A stretch of 49,371 bases of DNA from Rhodospirillales bacterium (GCA_013203595.1 JABMNT010000059.1:1-49371), one strand, 5' to 3'. Positions 36,166 to 46,963 are shown, numbered from the stretch's first letter. Notes: generated by a model not told the origin, from the sequence alone. A program made the numbers and translations.

Positions 36166-37692
36166 ATGACCATGAAAGCAGACCAGCCGGAGCTGAAAAT
36201 CGGGATCATCGGCGCCGGCTCGATGGGCCGCGGCATTGCCCAGGTGGCGGCCGCCGGTGGTTGCCGGGTCAAACTGTTTGATATGGACCCCGAGGCGACA
36301 GACGAAGCCATCACCTTCATCGAAGGCATGTTTAAGCGCGCAGTGGAAAAAAAGCGGATGCGACCCGATCAGGCAACAGCTGCCATCGGGCAGTTGCACG
36401 CTGTCGACAAGCTGGACGGGCTGTGGGACTGTCAGGTGATCATTGAAGCCGCGGTCGAAAATCTGGACATCAAGCGGCGTCTGTTCGAAAAACTGGAAAG
36501 CGTCATCGCCAGTGATGTGATCCTGGCCTCCAATACCTCTTCGCTTTCGATCACCACCCTGGCATCGGAGTGTGCGCATCCCGAACGGGTCGCCGGCATG
36601 CATTTCTTCAACCCGGTGCCGCTGATGAAATTAGTCGAAGTAATCGACGGGCTGCGCACCGCGCCCTGGGTCACCGATTTTCTTTGTGATCTGGGGCTGC
36701 GCATGGGGCGCGAGCCGATCCGGGTCAAAGACGCACCCGGATTTCTGGTCAACCAGGTCGGGCGCGGCTACACCATCGAAGCAGCGCATCTGTGCGCTGA
36801 AGGGGTCGCTGATTTTGCCGATGTCGACCGCATCATGCAGGACGCCGCCGATTTTCGCATGGGGCCGTTTGCCCTGATGGACCTGACCGGGATTGACGTC
36901 AGCCACCCGGCCACCGATCTGATTTATCAGCAGTTTTTCCACGAGCCCCGCTACCGGCCATCGACCCTCATGAAGACCCGCATGGAAGCCGATTTTCTGG
37001 GACGCAAAACCGGACAGGGCTTCTATACCTATGTGGACGGCAAACCGCAGATCGCGGAAGAGGCGGCAGCCCCCGCCGGTGATGGCCGCGCCGTCTGGGT
37101 TAGCCGGGCCAACCCGGATGCGCACGGACAAATCATCAATTTGCTGGAGCTTATGAATGCAAAAATCGATAGCGGCGCGGTTGCCGCCAGTAACTCGCTC
37201 TGTCTGGTCGCCCCTTTGGGGCTCGATGCGACCACGGCGGCGGTCAATGAACAGCTCGACCCGGAGCGGACCATGGCCATTGACTGCCTGCTGCCGCTGA
37301 GCGGGCGACTGACGCTGATGAAGACGCCGGTGACGGATCCGGTTTTTGCCGCCGCGGCGCATGCACTTTTTGCCAGCAACGACACCCCGGTCACCGTCAT
37401 CAACGACAGTGCCGGCTTCGTTGCCCAGCGCATTCTGGCGATGATCGTCAATATCGGCTGCGCCATCGCCCAATCGGGCTCAGCAACACCGGCGGATATC
37501 GACAAGGCGGTGACCCTGGGTCTGGGTTATCCGCACGGGCCACTGGCCTTCGGCGATATGCTGGGCCCGCGCCGGGTTCTCGAGGTCCTGGAATCGCTCA
37601 GTCAAATAACTGGTGACCCCCGTTACCGGCCAACACCCTGGTTACGCAGGCGCGCATTGCTCGGTAAATCGCTGTTGACCCCGGCCAGTTAG
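36166..37692 (+). CDS. paaH: 3-hydroxyacyl-CoA dehydrogenase, PaaH/PaaC type
   Basis: A protein of 508 aa with duplicated C-terminal domains, as in PaaH-type enzymes of phenylacetate and related ring degradation. Motifs are [18 protein letters not shown] at the Rossmann start (about residues 12-29), [48 protein letters not shown] with the catalytic His, and [10 protein letters not shown] for the first C-domain. The second C-domain is at about 410-500 ([20 protein letters not shown]). It should oxidise 3-hydroxyacyl-CoA to 3-ketoacyl-CoA with NAD. AAGGA lies 8 nt before the ATG. No paa or fatty-acid genes are adjacent, so a general 3-hydroxybutyryl or adipyl-CoA role is possible. Its stop overlaps that of ureG. 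Confidence 0.85.
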   Translation: MTMKADQPELKIGIIGAGSMGRGIAQVAAAGGCRVKLFDMDPEATDEAITFIEGMFKRAVEKKRMRPDQATAAIGQLHAVDKLDGLWDCQVIIEAAVENLDIKRRLFEKLESVIASDVILASNTSSLSITTLASECAHPERVAGMHFFNPVPLMKLVEVIDGLRTAPWVTDFLCDLGLRMGREPIRVKDAPGFLVNQVGRGYTIEAAHLCAEGVADFADVDRIMQDAADFRMGPFALMDLTGIDVSHPATDLIYQQFFHEPRYRPSTLMKTRMEADFLGRKTGQGFYTYVDGKPQIAEEAAAPAGDGRAVWVSRANPDAHGQIINLLELMNAKIDSGAVAASNSLCLVAPLGLDATTAAVNEQLDPERTMAIDCLLPLSGRLTLMKTPVTDPVFAAAAHALFASNDTPVTVINDSAGFVAQRILAMIVNIGCAIAQSGSATPADIDKAVTLGLGYPHGPLAFGDMLGPRRVLEVLESLSQITGDPRYRPTPWLRRRALLGKSLLTPAS

Positions 37693-38291
37693 ACCCCGCC
37701 CATTTCAATAATGAAATCGGCGATTTCCCGGACTCCTTTTTGCGCCTTCAGGTTGGCAAAGATGAACGGTTTGTCGCCGCGCATTTTTTTGGCGTCGCGG
37801 TCCATCACCCCCAGATCGGCACCGACCAGCGGTGCCAGATCAATTTTGTTGATGATCAGCAGATCCGAACGGGTGATGCCGGGGCCGCCCTTGCGCGGGA
37901 TTTTATCGCCGGCCGAAACATCGATCACATAGAGGGTGAGGTCTGCCAGTTCGGGGCTGAACGTGGCCGACAGGTTGTCGCCACCGGACTCGATGAAAAC
38001 AATCTGCAGGTCCGGGAACTTCAGATTCATATCCCTGACCGCCGCCAGATTGATCGACGCATCTTCACGAATGGCGGTATGCGGGCAGCCGCCGGTTTCC
38101 ACCCCGGCAATGCGCTCAGCGCTCAGGGCGCCGGACCGGGTCAGAAAATCGGCATCCTCGCGGGTATAGATATCGTTGGTGATGGCGGCAATCCGGTAGT
38201 CGTCACGCAGCAGTTTGCACAGACGATCAAGCAGGGCGGTTTTGCCGGAGCCGACCGGGCCACCGATACCGACGCGTAAGGGAGAACTCAT
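37689..38291 (-). CDS. ureG: Urease accessory GTPase UreG
   Basis: A protein of 200 aa, the standard length. The P-loop [15 protein letters not shown] lies at residues 9-23, and [33 protein letters not shown] with the metal-binding CPH and [17 protein letters not shown] follow. It hydrolyses GTP to drive nickel insertion into urease with UreD and UreF. It is the last gene of the urt-ure operon: its start overlaps the ureF stop by 4 nt, and its stop (TAA 37689-37691) overlaps the convergent dehydrogenase's stop. Confidence 0.97.
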   Translation of the reverse strand: MSSPLRVGIGGPVGSGKTALLDRLCKLLRDDYRIAAITNDIYTREDADFLTRSGALSAERIAGVETGGCPHTAIREDASINLAAVRDMNLKFPDLQIVFIESGGDNLSATFSPELADLTLYVIDVSAGDKIPRKGGPGITRSDLLIINKIDLAPLVGADLGVMDRDAKKMRGDKPFIFANLKAQKGVREIADFIIEMGGV

Positions 38292-38998
38292 GATCTGAAA
38301 ATCCTTGTATATTGGGTTTCATGTTGCATGGATGACCAGTCGACCATGACCGCGGCCGAACCGATGTTGGCCTGCAGATCGGTGATGGATGCCGCCAGAA
38401 GGTTTTTCACTGCAGTGGCAACGGCGGCTTCCAGGGCAAACAGGATTTGCTGACCCGCCGTCTGGCCCAAGGGGATCATCCGCACACCGGCCGAAACCAG
38501 ATTGCTGATAAAACCGTGCAGATAGGCGGTCAGGGCCTTGTCCTGATCAATCCCGGAAAGCCCGGCGGCGGCACCGACAACGACCGGATAGGAGACCGGG
38601 CGGGCCCGTTGCGCATGCAGTTGGTTCAACCGCTCGAGGCCGTCGACGTGCCAGCTTTTTTGCAGGGTTTCCATGAAGGCGGCGCCCTGGGCGGAGTTTT
38701 CCAGGGCCATTTCCCGGCTGCCGCGCATGATGTCCGCGGTATCGATGGCCCAGGCCAGCAGGGCCTCGTCGTTGCTGGCCATGGCCTGCCAGGCACAGCG
38801 GAACAGCACCCCATCCAGGCGCCCGGCTCCAAATTCCAAAATTCCTTCAATCCACGCCAGCAGGCTGTCGGCATCGGTGACGTCGCCAGCCTCGAAGGCA
38901 AACTCGATGCCGTGGGAATAGCTGTAGGCACCAACCGGGAACGACGGTGACAACCACGACATCAGCCGGTAAAGGCCCCGGTCCGGATCAGTGACCAT
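38288..38998 (-). CDS. ureF: Urease accessory protein UreF
   Basis: A protein of 236 aa from the ATG at 38998 ([19 protein letters not shown]), where GGGG lies about 10 nt upstream; another ATG at 39007 is directly next to that GGGG and less likely. [23 protein letters not shown] is the family's signature. The body is helical, with [17 protein letters not shown] and [32 protein letters not shown] in the middle and end. UreF with UreD and UreG forms the complex that delivers nickel to UreC. It overlaps ureE by 11 nt and ureG by 4 nt. An open frame continues upstream inside ureE without meaning. Confidence 0.95.
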   Translation of the reverse strand: MVTDPDRGLYRLMSWLSPSFPVGAYSYSHGIEFAFEAGDVTDADSLLAWIEGILEFGAGRLDGVLFRCAWQAMASNDEALLAWAIDTADIMRGSREMALENSAQGAAFMETLQKSWHVDGLERLNQLHAQRARPVSYPVVVGAAAGLSGIDQDKALTAYLHGFISNLVSAGVRMIPLGQTAGQQILFALEAAVATAVKNLLAASITDLQANIGSAAVMVDWSSMQHETQYTRIFRS

Positions 38999-39467
38999 GG
39001 TGATCATGCCCCGCGCCGGCGCCGGACCCTGGCGTTGCATAGGCACCCGGCTCCGGTGAAAAGGCGGCGTTGCGTTCGCTAACCACTGCCCCCAGGCCAC
39101 GCAGCATTTCGGCCAGCACATGGTCGGCCCGAATCCGCAGGCTGCCATCGGCCAGAACCTCGAGGGCAATATGGCGGTTGCCGATATGCCAGGCGATCCG
39201 TGCCGTATGGGCCCCATCCTGGCAGCGGATATCGAGGACCGCTTCCGGGGCCGCCAGCACCCGGATGATGCCGCCCGAATCCAACCGCAAGCCGTCGCCG
39301 TCGTTGAGATGTTCGGCTTCCGCCAGATCGAGCAGGAACGCCTCGCCGCCGTCATCGGTCATGCGGATGCGGCGGCGGTGGCGATCATCAAAGGTCAGCG
39401 TCACGCTGGCGATTTGATCCGCCGCCGACCAGTGTCCGCTGACAATCCTCTCGATGGCTTTGCGCAT
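38988..39467 (-). CDS. ureE: Urease accessory nickel metallochaperone UreE
   Basis: A protein of 159 aa. The N-terminal peptide-binding part has LTFDDRHRRRIRMTDDGGEAF and the central metal domain has IAWHIGNRHIALEV with the conserved His. The C-terminus is a His-rich tail (GHDHHGH) typical of nickel-storing UreE forms. It hands nickel to UreG/UreF/UreD. Its start overlaps the ureC stop by a few bases (TGATG) and its end overlaps ureF, as expected in a tightly packed operon. Confidence 0.93.
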   Translation of the reverse strand: MRKAIERIVSGHWSAADQIASVTLTFDDRHRRRIRMTDDGGEAFLLDLAEAEHLNDGDGLRLDSGGIIRVLAAPEAVLDIRCQDGAHTARIAWHIGNRHIALEVLADGSLRIRADHVLAEMLRGLGAVVSERNAAFSPEPGAYATPGSGAGAGHDHHGH

Positions 39468-41176
39468 CAGAATAAAAAGTACCGCTGGGCCATGGGCAGT
39501 ACGGTCGCCGGCTCGCAGGTCAGCAACTGGCCATCGGCGCGGACCTCATAGGTTTCCGGATCGACCTCCATCGTCGGGGTGTAGTCATTGAGCGCCATAT
39601 GGGATTTGTTGACGGAACGGGTTCCCTTGACCGGCGACAGGGTTTTCGCCAGCCCCAGGGCATCGGCCATGCCAAGATCAAATCCGGCCTGGCTGACAAA
39701 AGTCACCGAACTGTGGGTCAAAGATTTGCCATAGGCACCGAACATGGGCCGGTAGTGGATCGGCTGCGGGGTCGGGATCGAGGCGTTGGGATCACCCATG
39801 GCAGCCGCGGCAATGGTCCCGCATTTGACAACGATATCGGGTTTGACGCCAAAAAACATCGGCTTCCACAGAACCAGATCGGCCAGTTTGCCAACAGCGA
39901 CGGAACCCACTTCATGGGCGATGCCATGGGTCAGGGCCGGGTTGATGGTGTATTTGGCGATGTAGCGTTTGACCCGGAAATTGTCGTTATCGCCTTTCTC
40001 TTCCGGTAGCGAACCGCGCTGTTTTTTCATTTTATCAGCGGTCTGCCAGGTCCGGATAATCACCTCGCCGACCCGGCCCATGGCCTGGCTGTCGGACGCG
40101 ATCATGGAGAACGCACCGAGATCATGCAGGATGTCCTCGGCGGCAATGGTTTCGCGACGGATGCGGCTTTCAGCAAAGGACACGTCTTCGGGAATTCTCG
40201 AATCCAGATGATGACAGACCATCAGCATGTCCAGATGCTCGTCCACCGTGTTGACGGTAAACGGCCGGGTCGGGTTTGTTGACGACGGCAATACGTTCAT
40301 CTCACCACAGAGCTTGATGATATCCGGGGCATGGCCACCGCCCGCCCCTTCGGTGTGGAAGGCATGGATGGTGCGGCCCTTGAAGGCAGCCGTGGTGTTT
40401 TCGACAAAGCCGGATTCGTTCAGGGTATCGGTGTGGATCGCCACCGCCACGTCCATGTCTTCGGCAACGCCCAGACAGGTATCGATGGCCGATGGTGTGG
40501 TGCCCCAGTCTTCATGCAGTTTGAGACCGCAAACCCCGGCGTTGACCTGTTCGACAAGTCCTTTCGGGTCCGAGGCGTTGCCCTTGCCAAAGAAGCCAAG
40601 GTTCATGGGCAGGCCTTCGGCGGCCTGCAGCATGCGCCCGATATGCCAGGGACCGGGCGTGCAGGTTGTCGCATTGGTACCCTCGGCAGGGCCGGTGCCG
40701 CCGCCCAGCATGGTGGTGATCCCGGAATACAGCGCATCATCGATCTGCTGCGGGCATATCCAGTGAATATGCGCATCGATGCCACCGGCGGTGACGATCC
40801 GGCCTTCGCCGGCAATAATCTCGGTGCCGGGGCCGATGATGATCGTCACGTCAGGCTGCACATCCGGATTACCGGCCTTGCCGATGGCGGCAATGCGCCC
40901 GTCCCGGATTCCGATATCGGCTTTGATGATGCCGGTGTAATCGACAATCAGCGCATTGGTGATGACCGTATCAACGGCACCATCGGCGCGCGACACCTGG
41001 GACTGGCCCATGCCATCGCGGATCACCTTGCCGCCGCCAAATTTGACCTCATCACCATAGGAGGTGTGATCGGCTTCGACCTCGATAATCAGATCGGTAT
41101 CCGCCAGCCGCACCTTATCACCGGTGGTCGGGCCGAACATGGCGGCATAGGCGTTGCGTTCAATTTGAAAGGCCAT
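39467..41176 (-). CDS. ureC: Urease alpha subunit
   Basis: A protein of 569 aa, the catalytic subunit hydrolysing urea to ammonia and carbamate. All nickel-site features are visible: [14 protein letters not shown] (His pair), the carbamylated Lys in [37 protein letters not shown], the flap [13 protein letters not shown] with the catalytic His, and the metal Asp in [13 protein letters not shown]. It is close to the family's usual length (about 567-570). It lies 1 nt from the ureB stop and overlaps ureE. The protein should assemble with UreA and UreB into the (ABC)3 holoenzyme. Confidence 0.98.
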   Translation of the reverse strand: MAFQIERNAYAAMFGPTTGDKVRLADTDLIIEVEADHTSYGDEVKFGGGKVIRDGMGQSQVSRADGAVDTVITNALIVDYTGIIKADIGIRDGRIAAIGKAGNPDVQPDVTIIIGPGTEIIAGEGRIVTAGGIDAHIHWICPQQIDDALYSGITTMLGGGTGPAEGTNATTCTPGPWHIGRMLQAAEGLPMNLGFFGKGNASDPKGLVEQVNAGVCGLKLHEDWGTTPSAIDTCLGVAEDMDVAVAIHTDTLNESGFVENTTAAFKGRTIHAFHTEGAGGGHAPDIIKLCGEMNVLPSSTNPTRPFTVNTVDEHLDMLMVCHHLDSRIPEDVSFAESRIRRETIAAEDILHDLGAFSMIASDSQAMGRVGEVIIRTWQTADKMKKQRGSLPEEKGDNDNFRVKRYIAKYTINPALTHGIAHEVGSVAVGKLADLVLWKPMFFGVKPDIVVKCGTIAAAAMGDPNASIPTPQPIHYRPMFGAYGKSLTHSSVTFVSQAGFDLGMADALGLAKTLSPVKGTRSVNKSHMALNDYTPTMEVDPETYEVRADGQLLTCEPATVLPMAQRYFLF

Positions 41177-41177
41177 A

Positions 41178-41510
41178 TCAGTTTTCCCCCCGGTTTTCCG
41201 GCAGGCCGCCGGCCATGCGTCCGTTGAAGCCGGTTATCGACTGCCTGCCCGCATAGCGGACCAGGGTCACTTCGCGTTCCTGGCCGGGCTCGAAACGGAC
41301 TGCGGTTCCGGCCGGAATATCCAGGCGAAAGCCTTTGGTCTGTTCGCGCGCGAACACCAGCGCCGGATTGGTTTCGTAGAAATGATAGTGCGAGCCTACC
41401 TGCACCGGTCGGCCACCGCTGTTGGCGATTTTCACAACCTGGGTGTCGCGGCCTGCGTTGAGGGTAATCTCGCCCGCCTTGATAAAGGTTTCTCCGGGAA
41501 TCATCTGCAT
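41178..41510 (-). CDS. ureB: Urease beta subunit
   Basis: A protein of 110 aa, slightly longer than the 101-aa family core because of its tail [15 protein letters not shown]. Core motifs are [34 protein letters not shown] and [23 protein letters not shown]. It is a structural subunit of urease. It starts 6 nt after the ureA stop and its own stop is 1 nt before ureC. Confidence 0.97.
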   Translation of the reverse strand: MQMIPGETFIKAGEITLNAGRDTQVVKIANSGGRPVQVGSHYHFYETNPALVFAREQTKGFRLDIPAGTAVRFEPGQEREVTLVRYAGRQSITGFNGRMAGGLPENRGEN

Positions 41511-41516
41511 ACTCCC

Positions 41517-41819
41517 TTAGCGTATCGGGTTATGGACGGTGACCAGTTTGGTCCCGTCAGGAAAGGTGGCTTCGACCTGGATGTCGTGGATCATTTCGGA
41601 AATCCCCTCCATGACCTGGTCGCGGCTGATCACACTGGCACCATCGCGCATCAGATCGGCAACGCTGGTGCCGTCGCGGGCGCCCTCAACCACAAAGTCC
41701 GAAATCAGCGCGATCGCTTCCGGGTAATTGAGTTTGACGCCCCGCGCCAGCCGTTTGCGGGCAACCTCGGCGGCCATGGCGACCAGCAGCTTATCTTTTT
41801 CCCTGGGTGATAAATTCAC
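41517..41819 (-). CDS. ureA: Urease gamma subunit
   Basis: A protein of exactly 100 aa when started at the GTG at 41819 ([19 protein letters not shown]), which is preceded by GGAGGAGGG. The in-frame sequence further upstream is not UreA-like and lies inside ureD, so it is not translated. Conserved parts are [21 protein letters not shown] and [18 protein letters not shown]. It is a structural subunit of the urease trimer, first of the ureABC set and followed by ureB after 6 nt. Confidence 0.97.
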   Translation of the reverse strand: MNLSPREKDKLLVAMAAEVARKRLARGVKLNYPEAIALISDFVVEGARDGTSVADLMRDGASVISRDQVMEGISEMIHDIQVEATFPDGTKLVTVHNPIR

Positions 41820-41851
41820 TTTTCCCTCCTCCACAGCACCCCGAGGGGTGC

Positions 41852-42724
41852 TCACATATGCCAAAGGCGTGACAGCTTTTGCGGCTGTCCGCCGACCCGA
41901 TGACGAAACGCCATCCACACTTCCGCAAACGCCTTGCGCAGGGAAAACACATCCTTGCCCAACCAGCGCACCAGCAAGACGCCGTTGACCAGCGTCGCCG
42001 CTGAGCGGACGTTCGCCTGGCTGTTCAACAGCTCTCTGACCCAGTCCAGCTGGCCGGCGGCATCGGCTCCCGCATAAACCGCATTGGCCAGGCCGATGGC
42101 GCCACCCAGTCCGGCCGGATGATCAATCCGTTTATCCAGCTCGCCTTCCATATGAAAGGCATCAGCCCAAACGGCACGGCCATCGATGCTGACCTGCCAG
42201 GCGTCTCGGACCAGACCTTCGGTCATTTTCTCGCCCATGGCGTGGCGGCCAAACACCAGAAATTCGCCGGCCAGTACACGGGCCGCACCGTTCAGCGCCA
42301 GCCGGGTTTGCCGGCGCATGCGCGCACCCTGATGCAGGATGGTTTCCTGTGGCAGCCATTCGAACCAGGCGCCATCACCGGCCTGGATGGAAATATCAAT
42401 CAGACAGTCGGCACCGGTCGAGCGATAGATCTTCTCCGCCGCCTGGGCCATGATCATCGCCTGGGTGTCTGGATCAGCGACCACGTCGATATTGATTTTA
42501 TCGCCGCCGACCAGGCCGCCTGAGGTGGTGGTCAGAACCCCGATGGTCAGCTCACCCGGCGGATTGTCAGGAAACAACAGGCGCACAGGGTCGCGCTGGT
42601 AGAGGTCCCTGAGCACGGTTTTCGTCCCGTTCAGAACGAAGCGGACCTGTGCGGCGCCCTCGACCTTAACTTTCCCCGGGGCGATGGGCGATGGCGGCTT
42701 AGACGGTAAGGAATCGGCGTACAT
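41852..42724 (-). CDS. ureD: Urease accessory protein UreD
   Basis: A protein of 290 aa. Family marks are [46 protein letters not shown] and [18 protein letters not shown]. UreD is the scaffold that binds apo-urease first and recruits UreF and UreG. Its ATG at 42724 overlaps the end of urtE by 26 nt, linking the transport and enzyme halves of the operon, and it precedes ureA by 32 nt. The ribosome site is weak (GGTAGAAC), so coupling to urtE translation is likely. Confidence 0.93.
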   Translation of the reverse strand: MYADSLPSKPPSPIAPGKVKVEGAAQVRFVLNGTKTVLRDLYQRDPVRLLFPDNPPGELTIGVLTTTSGGLVGGDKINIDVVADPDTQAMIMAQAAEKIYRSTGADCLIDISIQAGDGAWFEWLPQETILHQGARMRRQTRLALNGAARVLAGEFLVFGRHAMGEKMTEGLVRDAWQVSIDGRAVWADAFHMEGELDKRIDHPAGLGGAIGLANAVYAGADAAGQLDWVRELLNSQANVRSAATLVNGVLLVRWLGKDVFSLRKAFAEVWMAFRHRVGGQPQKLSRLWHM

Positions 42725-43394
42725 CTTGTTCTACCATTTCATCGCCGCGGCCCTGCATGACGATTTCACCCCGGTCCATGACCGCATAGGTTTCCGCCAG
42801 ATTGCGGGCAAATTCAAAATACTGTTCAACAAGCAATATGGCCATATTTCCCCGGCTGGCAAGCAGCCGGATGACGCGCTCGATATCCTTGATAATCGAT
42901 GGCTGGATACCTTCCGTCGGCTCATCCAGAATAAGCAGGCGCGGCCGGGTGACCAGGGCCCGGGCAATCGCCAGCTGCTGCTGCTGGCCACCCGACAAAT
43001 CACCACCCCGGCGATTGAGCATATCCTTGAGAACCGGGAACAAATCAAAAATTTCGGTGGAAATCCTGCGCTCTGAACGCTTGAGGGCGGCAAACCCTGT
43101 GCACAGGTTTTCATAAACCGTCAGTAGCGGGAAAATCTCCCGGCCCTGTGGCACATAGGCGACACCGCGGGCGGCGCGGGCATGAGCCGGCAGGGTCGTT
43201 ATGTCCTGACCTTCCCATTCAATCGAACCCGACTGGATCGCCTGCTGGCCGGCGATGGCACGCAGTAAACTGGTCTTGCCGACTCCGTTGCGTCCCATCA
43301 CACAGGTCACACCGGTTTTGTCTGCAACCAGATTGACCTTTTTCAGGGCCTGGCTGGCGCCGTAGTATAAATCAACATTTTCAACTTTCAGCAT
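42699..43394 (-). CDS. urtE: Urea ABC transporter ATP-binding subunit UrtE
   Basis: A protein of 231 aa, LivF-like. Walker A is MGRNGVGKTSLLRAI, signature LSGGQQQQLAIARAL and Walker B LLILDEPTEGIQPSII. The N-terminal VDLYYGASQALKKVNL and the GIQPSIIKDIE stretch are characteristic of UrtE rather than generic LivF. It drives urea import with UrtD on the cytoplasmic face. It starts 2 nt after the urtD stop and overlaps ureD. Confidence 0.93.
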   Translation of the reverse strand: MLKVENVDLYYGASQALKKVNLVADKTGVTCVMGRNGVGKTSLLRAIAGQQAIQSGSIEWEGQDITTLPAHARAARGVAYVPQGREIFPLLTVYENLCTGFAALKRSERRISTEIFDLFPVLKDMLNRRGGDLSGGQQQQLAIARALVTRPRLLILDEPTEGIQPSIIKDIERVIRLLASRGNMAILLVEQYFEFARNLAETYAVMDRGEIVMQGRGDEMVEQDVRRFLTV

Positions 43395-43396
43395 GC

Positions 43397-44167
43397 TCAG
43401 CGCCCCAGATAAACTTCAATGACCCGTTCATTATTCTGTACATTCTCCAGCGAGCCCTCGGCCAGCACCGCGCCTTCATGCAACACGGTGACCCGGCTTT
43501 CCAGGGACCTGACAAAATCCATATCGTGTTCAACAACCACAACGGAATGGGATTTGGCAATACCCTTCAGCATTTCCGCCGTCTGCGCGGTTTCCGAATC
43601 GGTCATCCCGGCGGCCGGCTCGTCGACCAGCAGCAATTCCGGGTCCTGCATCAGCAGCATGCCGATTTCCAGCCACTGCTTCTGGCCGTGCGACAGTTCG
43701 CCGGCAGCCTGTTGGCGCATCTCCGTCAGGGAGATGATTTCCAGCACTTCCGAAATCCGGTCCCGGTCCTCGCCGGACAGGCGCGCCAACAGCGCGGTCA
43801 GCGCCCGGCGGTCACCGGCCAGAGCCAGTTCCAGGTTCTCGAAAACCGTGTGATTTTCAAACACCGTGGGTTTCTGGAATTTACGTCCGATGCCTAAGTT
43901 GGCGATCCGGGTTTCATCAAGGCGGGTCAGATCCGTATGGGTTTTAAACAAGACCATGCCTTCGTCCGGTTTGGTTTTGCCGGTGATGACATCCATCATT
44001 GTGGTTTTACCGGCACCGTTGGGGCCGATGATGGCGCGCAGTTCGCCCGCCGCCACGTAGAAACTCAGTGCATTGAGGGCCTTGAACCCGTCGAAACTGA
44101 CCGATACGCCATCCAGATAGAGGATTGTGTCGCCGGGTGCGACGAGCTCGGTTTGCTGATCAGCCAT
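43397..44167 (-). CDS. urtD: Urea ABC transporter ATP-binding subunit UrtD
   Basis: A protein of 256 aa from the ATG at 44167 (MADQQTELVAPGD), with GGGAG 6 nt upstream; longer in-frame codons before it are probably not used. Walker A is GPNGAGKTTMMDVITG, signature LSHGQKQWLEIGMLL (the LSHGQ variant typical of UrtD) and Walker B LLLVDEPAAGMTD. TKPDEGMVLFK and RKFQKPTVFENHTVFENLELAL match the family. It starts 1 nt after the urtC stop and is followed by urtE. Confidence 0.94.
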   Translation of the reverse strand: MADQQTELVAPGDTILYLDGVSVSFDGFKALNALSFYVAAGELRAIIGPNGAGKTTMMDVITGKTKPDEGMVLFKTHTDLTRLDETRIANLGIGRKFQKPTVFENHTVFENLELALAGDRRALTALLARLSGEDRDRISEVLEIISLTEMRQQAAGELSHGQKQWLEIGMLLMQDPELLLVDEPAAGMTDSETAQTAEMLKGIAKSHSVVVVEHDMDFVRSLESRVTVLHEGAVLAEGSLENVQNNERVIEVYLGR

Positions 44168-44168
44168 G

Positions 44169-45332
44169 TCAGTCTCCCGCCCCCTGGGTGAGCCCATGTT
44201 CGGCTGCCGGTTTGGCGGGTGGCTTTTTTTTCATTTTCTCCATGAGACCGACGATCCCCTTTGGCAGGAACAGGGTTGTGGCGATAAACAGCCCGCCCAG
44301 CATGAACAGCCAGACTTCCGGCAGGGCGCCGGTGAAATAGGTCTTCGCATAGTTGACGACAATGGCGCCCAGAATGGCACCGTGCAGATAGCCGCGGCCG
44401 CCGACCGCCACCCAGATCACGATCTCGATGGAATTTGCCGGTGAAAACTCGCTGGGATTGATGATCCCGACCTGCGGCACATAGAGGGCGCCGGCAATCC
44501 CGGCCAGCACTGCCGACACGGTGAAGGCGAGCAGCTTGTAGTGCTCGACCCGGTAGCCCAGAAACCGGGTACGGCTTTCCGAATCACGGACCGCGACCAG
44601 CACCCGGCCGTATTTCGAGGTGACAATGAACCGACACAGCAGATAGCCGAAGGCAACAGCCAGGGCGGAACTGGCAAACAGGGCGGCGCGCACGGCATTG
44701 GACGTCAGATCAAAGCCCAGGATTTCCTTGAAATCGGTGAGCCCGTTATTGCCGCCAAAACCCATGTCGTTGCGGAAGAAGGCGAGCAGCAGCGCAAAGG
44801 TCATGGCCTGCGAAATAATTGACAGATAAACCCCGGTGACCCGCGAGCGAAAGGCGAACCAGCCGAAGACAAAGGCCAGCAGGCCGGGCACCACGAGAAC
44901 CATGACCATGGCGAAGGCGAAGTTATCGAAACCGTACCAGTACCAGGGCAATTCCTGCCAGTTGAGAAACACCATGAAATCGGGCAGTTCGGGGTTGCCG
45001 TAAACACCGCGATCACCGATCTGGCGCATCAGATACATGCCCATGGCATAACCGCCGAGTGAGAAAAACGCCCCGTGCCCGAGGCTGAGGATACCGCAAT
45101 AGCCCCAGATCAGATCGACGCTCAGCGCCAGCAGGGCAAAGCACAGGTATTTGCCCATCAGGCTGACCAGATAATTGGGCACATGAAAAACCGATGTTTC
45201 AGGCAGCAAAAGGTTAAGGGCCGGCACCAGGATCGCCGCTCCCAGCAGGAGGGCCATGGTGATCCGGGCACCGCGGCTGCCCATGACCAGGGCCGTCACC
45301 GGGCCGGTGGTATTTGCGATCATGCTGCTCAT
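44169..45332 (-). CDS. urtC: Urea ABC transporter permease UrtC
   Basis: A protein of 387 aa from the ATG at 45332, which overlaps the urtB stop in ATGA; an ATG 9 nt later is the alternative. It is a LivM-type permease with about ten membrane segments. Family parts are SVDLIWGYCGILSLGHGAFF, GYAMGMYLMRQIG, FFRNDMGFGGNNGLTDFK and ESRTRFLGYRVEHYKLLAF. The C-terminus has a Lys/Pro/Ala-rich tail (KMKKKPPAKPAAEHG). With UrtB it forms the urea channel. Its stop is 1 nt before urtD. Confidence 0.94.
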   Translation of the reverse strand: MSSMIANTTGPVTALVMGSRGARITMALLLGAAILVPALNLLLPETSVFHVPNYLVSLMGKYLCFALLALSVDLIWGYCGILSLGHGAFFSLGGYAMGMYLMRQIGDRGVYGNPELPDFMVFLNWQELPWYWYGFDNFAFAMVMVLVVPGLLAFVFGWFAFRSRVTGVYLSIISQAMTFALLLAFFRNDMGFGGNNGLTDFKEILGFDLTSNAVRAALFASSALAVAFGYLLCRFIVTSKYGRVLVAVRDSESRTRFLGYRVEHYKLLAFTVSAVLAGIAGALYVPQVGIINPSEFSPANSIEIVIWVAVGGRGYLHGAILGAIVVNYAKTYFTGALPEVWLFMLGGLFIATTLFLPKGIVGLMEKMKKKPPAKPAAEHGLTQGAGD

Positions 45333-46963
45333 CCCTCGACCGCCCGTCCCTTGAGTGCAAACAGCCCGCGCGGGCGCTTCTGAATGAACAGAATAACCGC
45401 TACCAGCACCAGGATCTTGGCAAGAACGGCGCCGGATACGGGCTCCAGAAACTTGTTGAAGATGCCCAGACTGAGTGCGCCGACCACGGTACCCCACAAA
45501 TTGCCGACCCCGCCGAACACCACCACCATAAAGCTGTCGATGATGTAGGCCTGACCCAGGTTGGGCGAAACGTTATCGATCTGCGACAGGGCAACCCCGG
45601 CCATGCCGGCAATCCCGGAGCCGAGCCCGAAGGTCATGGCATCGACCCAGCCGGTGCGGATCCCCATGGACGACGCCATGGCGCGGTTTTGGGTGACCGC
45701 GCGCATGCGCAGGCCAAAGGCGGTCTTTTTCATAAGAATGGTAACCAGGGCAAATACCAGAACCGCGAAAACCATGATCCAGATCCGGTTGTAGGTCAGA
45801 TCAAGGCCACCGGTTACCTCGATGGTGCCACTCATCCAGGTCGGGTTCGAGACTTCCTGATTGGTCGGCCCGAACACGGACCTTACAAGCTGCTGCAGCA
45901 TCAGCGAGATGCCCCAGGTCGCCAACAGGGTTTCCAGCGGCCGGCCATACAGAAAGCGGATGACACAGCGTTCAATGACCACCCCGAACAGGCCGGCGAC
46001 CATAAAGGCGGCGGGGATGGCGATCAGGATGGACCAGTCAAAATAAGTGGCCAGATAGGTTTTGAACAGATCCTGCACCAGATAGGTGGTATAGGCACCG
46101 AGCATCACCATTTCGCCATGCGCCATGTTGATCACGCCCATCACGCCAAAGGTAATGGCCAGGCCCATGGCCGCCAGCAGCAACACCGAGCCCAGACTCA
46201 GGCCCTGAAAAATACTGGCCACATAGCCCCAGATTTTGAGGCGCGCCTCGATGCTTGCCAGGGCGTTTTCAGCGGCGGTGCGGACCAGATTTTCCGGCGC
46301 TCCGGTTTCTGCGGGTGCTTCCCTGCCGATAAGCGATGCGATCAGGGCGCGCACGTCCTGATCGGTAAATTCACTGAGCACCTTGATCGCCGCCAGACGC
46401 ACCGTCACGTCTTCGCTGTTGGTCGCCTGCACGGCGGCCAGAGAACGCCTGAATTCGACCATTACCGCGTCATCGGTCTCCTTGGCGATGGCTTTTTCCA
46501 GCAAGGTGATCACTTCAATGTCCTGGCTCTTGAAAACATCCCGGGCTGCGGTCAGACGCTGGGACTTGTCCGGGCTTAGCAGGGTCAGGCCGCCGAGCGC
46601 ACCACGGACAATGGTCCGCAGGCGGTTGTTGATTCTTATTTTATCGAGCGCCGCTTTCTTGACCGCGCCCAGATCGTCGCCGGCCAGGGGATCGCTAACC
46701 GTAAACCTGCCGGAGATGGTTTTGCCGATTATGATCTTTCCGTCCGCTTTGCGGGCATACAGATTGCCCTCAAGAAAGGCCGTCAGAACAGCAACCACCA
46801 CCGGCTCGCCGGATGCAACCAGGCGTTCGATGGCGGCGATTTTCACATTGGTACTTTTCGCCGACAGTTTATCGATATCGGATGCGACATCGGCAAAGAC
46901 TGTGGTGCCGGTCGCAGCGAAAATGAAAAAACTGAGCAGGATACATGAGAGTGTGCGCGTCAT
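45329..46963 (-). CDS. urtB: Urea ABC transporter permease UrtB
   Basis: A protein of 544 aa from the ATG at 46963 (MTRTLSCILLSFFIFAATG), preceded by AGGT about 11 nt upstream. An N-terminal signal-like helix is followed by about 200 residues of helical repeat-like sequence (ASGEPVVVAVLTAFLEGN, RLAAIKVLSEFTDQDVR), the extracytoplasmic extension typical of UrtB. The LivH-type permease follows from about residue 255: AITFGVMGVINMAHGEMVMLGAY, YGRPLETLLATWGISLMLQQ and NRAMASSMGIRTGWVDAMTFG. The length agrees with the family (about 520-550). It lies 76 nt after urtA and is coupled to urtC. Confidence 0.93.
   Translation of the reverse strand: MTRTLSCILLSFFIFAATGTTVFADVASDIDKLSAKSTNVKIAAIERLVASGEPVVVAVLTAFLEGNLYARKADGKIIIGKTISGRFTVSDPLAGDDLGAVKKAALDKIRINNRLRTIVRGALGGLTLLSPDKSQRLTAARDVFKSQDIEVITLLEKAIAKETDDAVMVEFRRSLAAVQATNSEDVTVRLAAIKVLSEFTDQDVRALIASLIGREAPAETGAPENLVRTAAENALASIEARLKIWGYVASIFQGLSLGSVLLLAAMGLAITFGVMGVINMAHGEMVMLGAYTTYLVQDLFKTYLATYFDWSILIAIPAAFMVAGLFGVVIERCVIRFLYGRPLETLLATWGISLMLQQLVRSVFGPTNQEVSNPTWMSGTIEVTGGLDLTYNRIWIMVFAVLVFALVTILMKKTAFGLRMRAVTQNRAMASSMGIRTGWVDAMTFGLGSGIAGMAGVALSQIDNVSPNLGQAYIIDSFMVVVFGGVGNLWGTVVGALSLGIFNKFLEPVSGAVLAKILVLVAVILFIQKRPRGLFALKGRAVEG

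Noticed and set aside
40740..40790. HIHW instead of HIHF in the UreC nickel site as an oddity
   Set aside because: HIHWICPQQ is a normal form in well-studied bacterial ureases.
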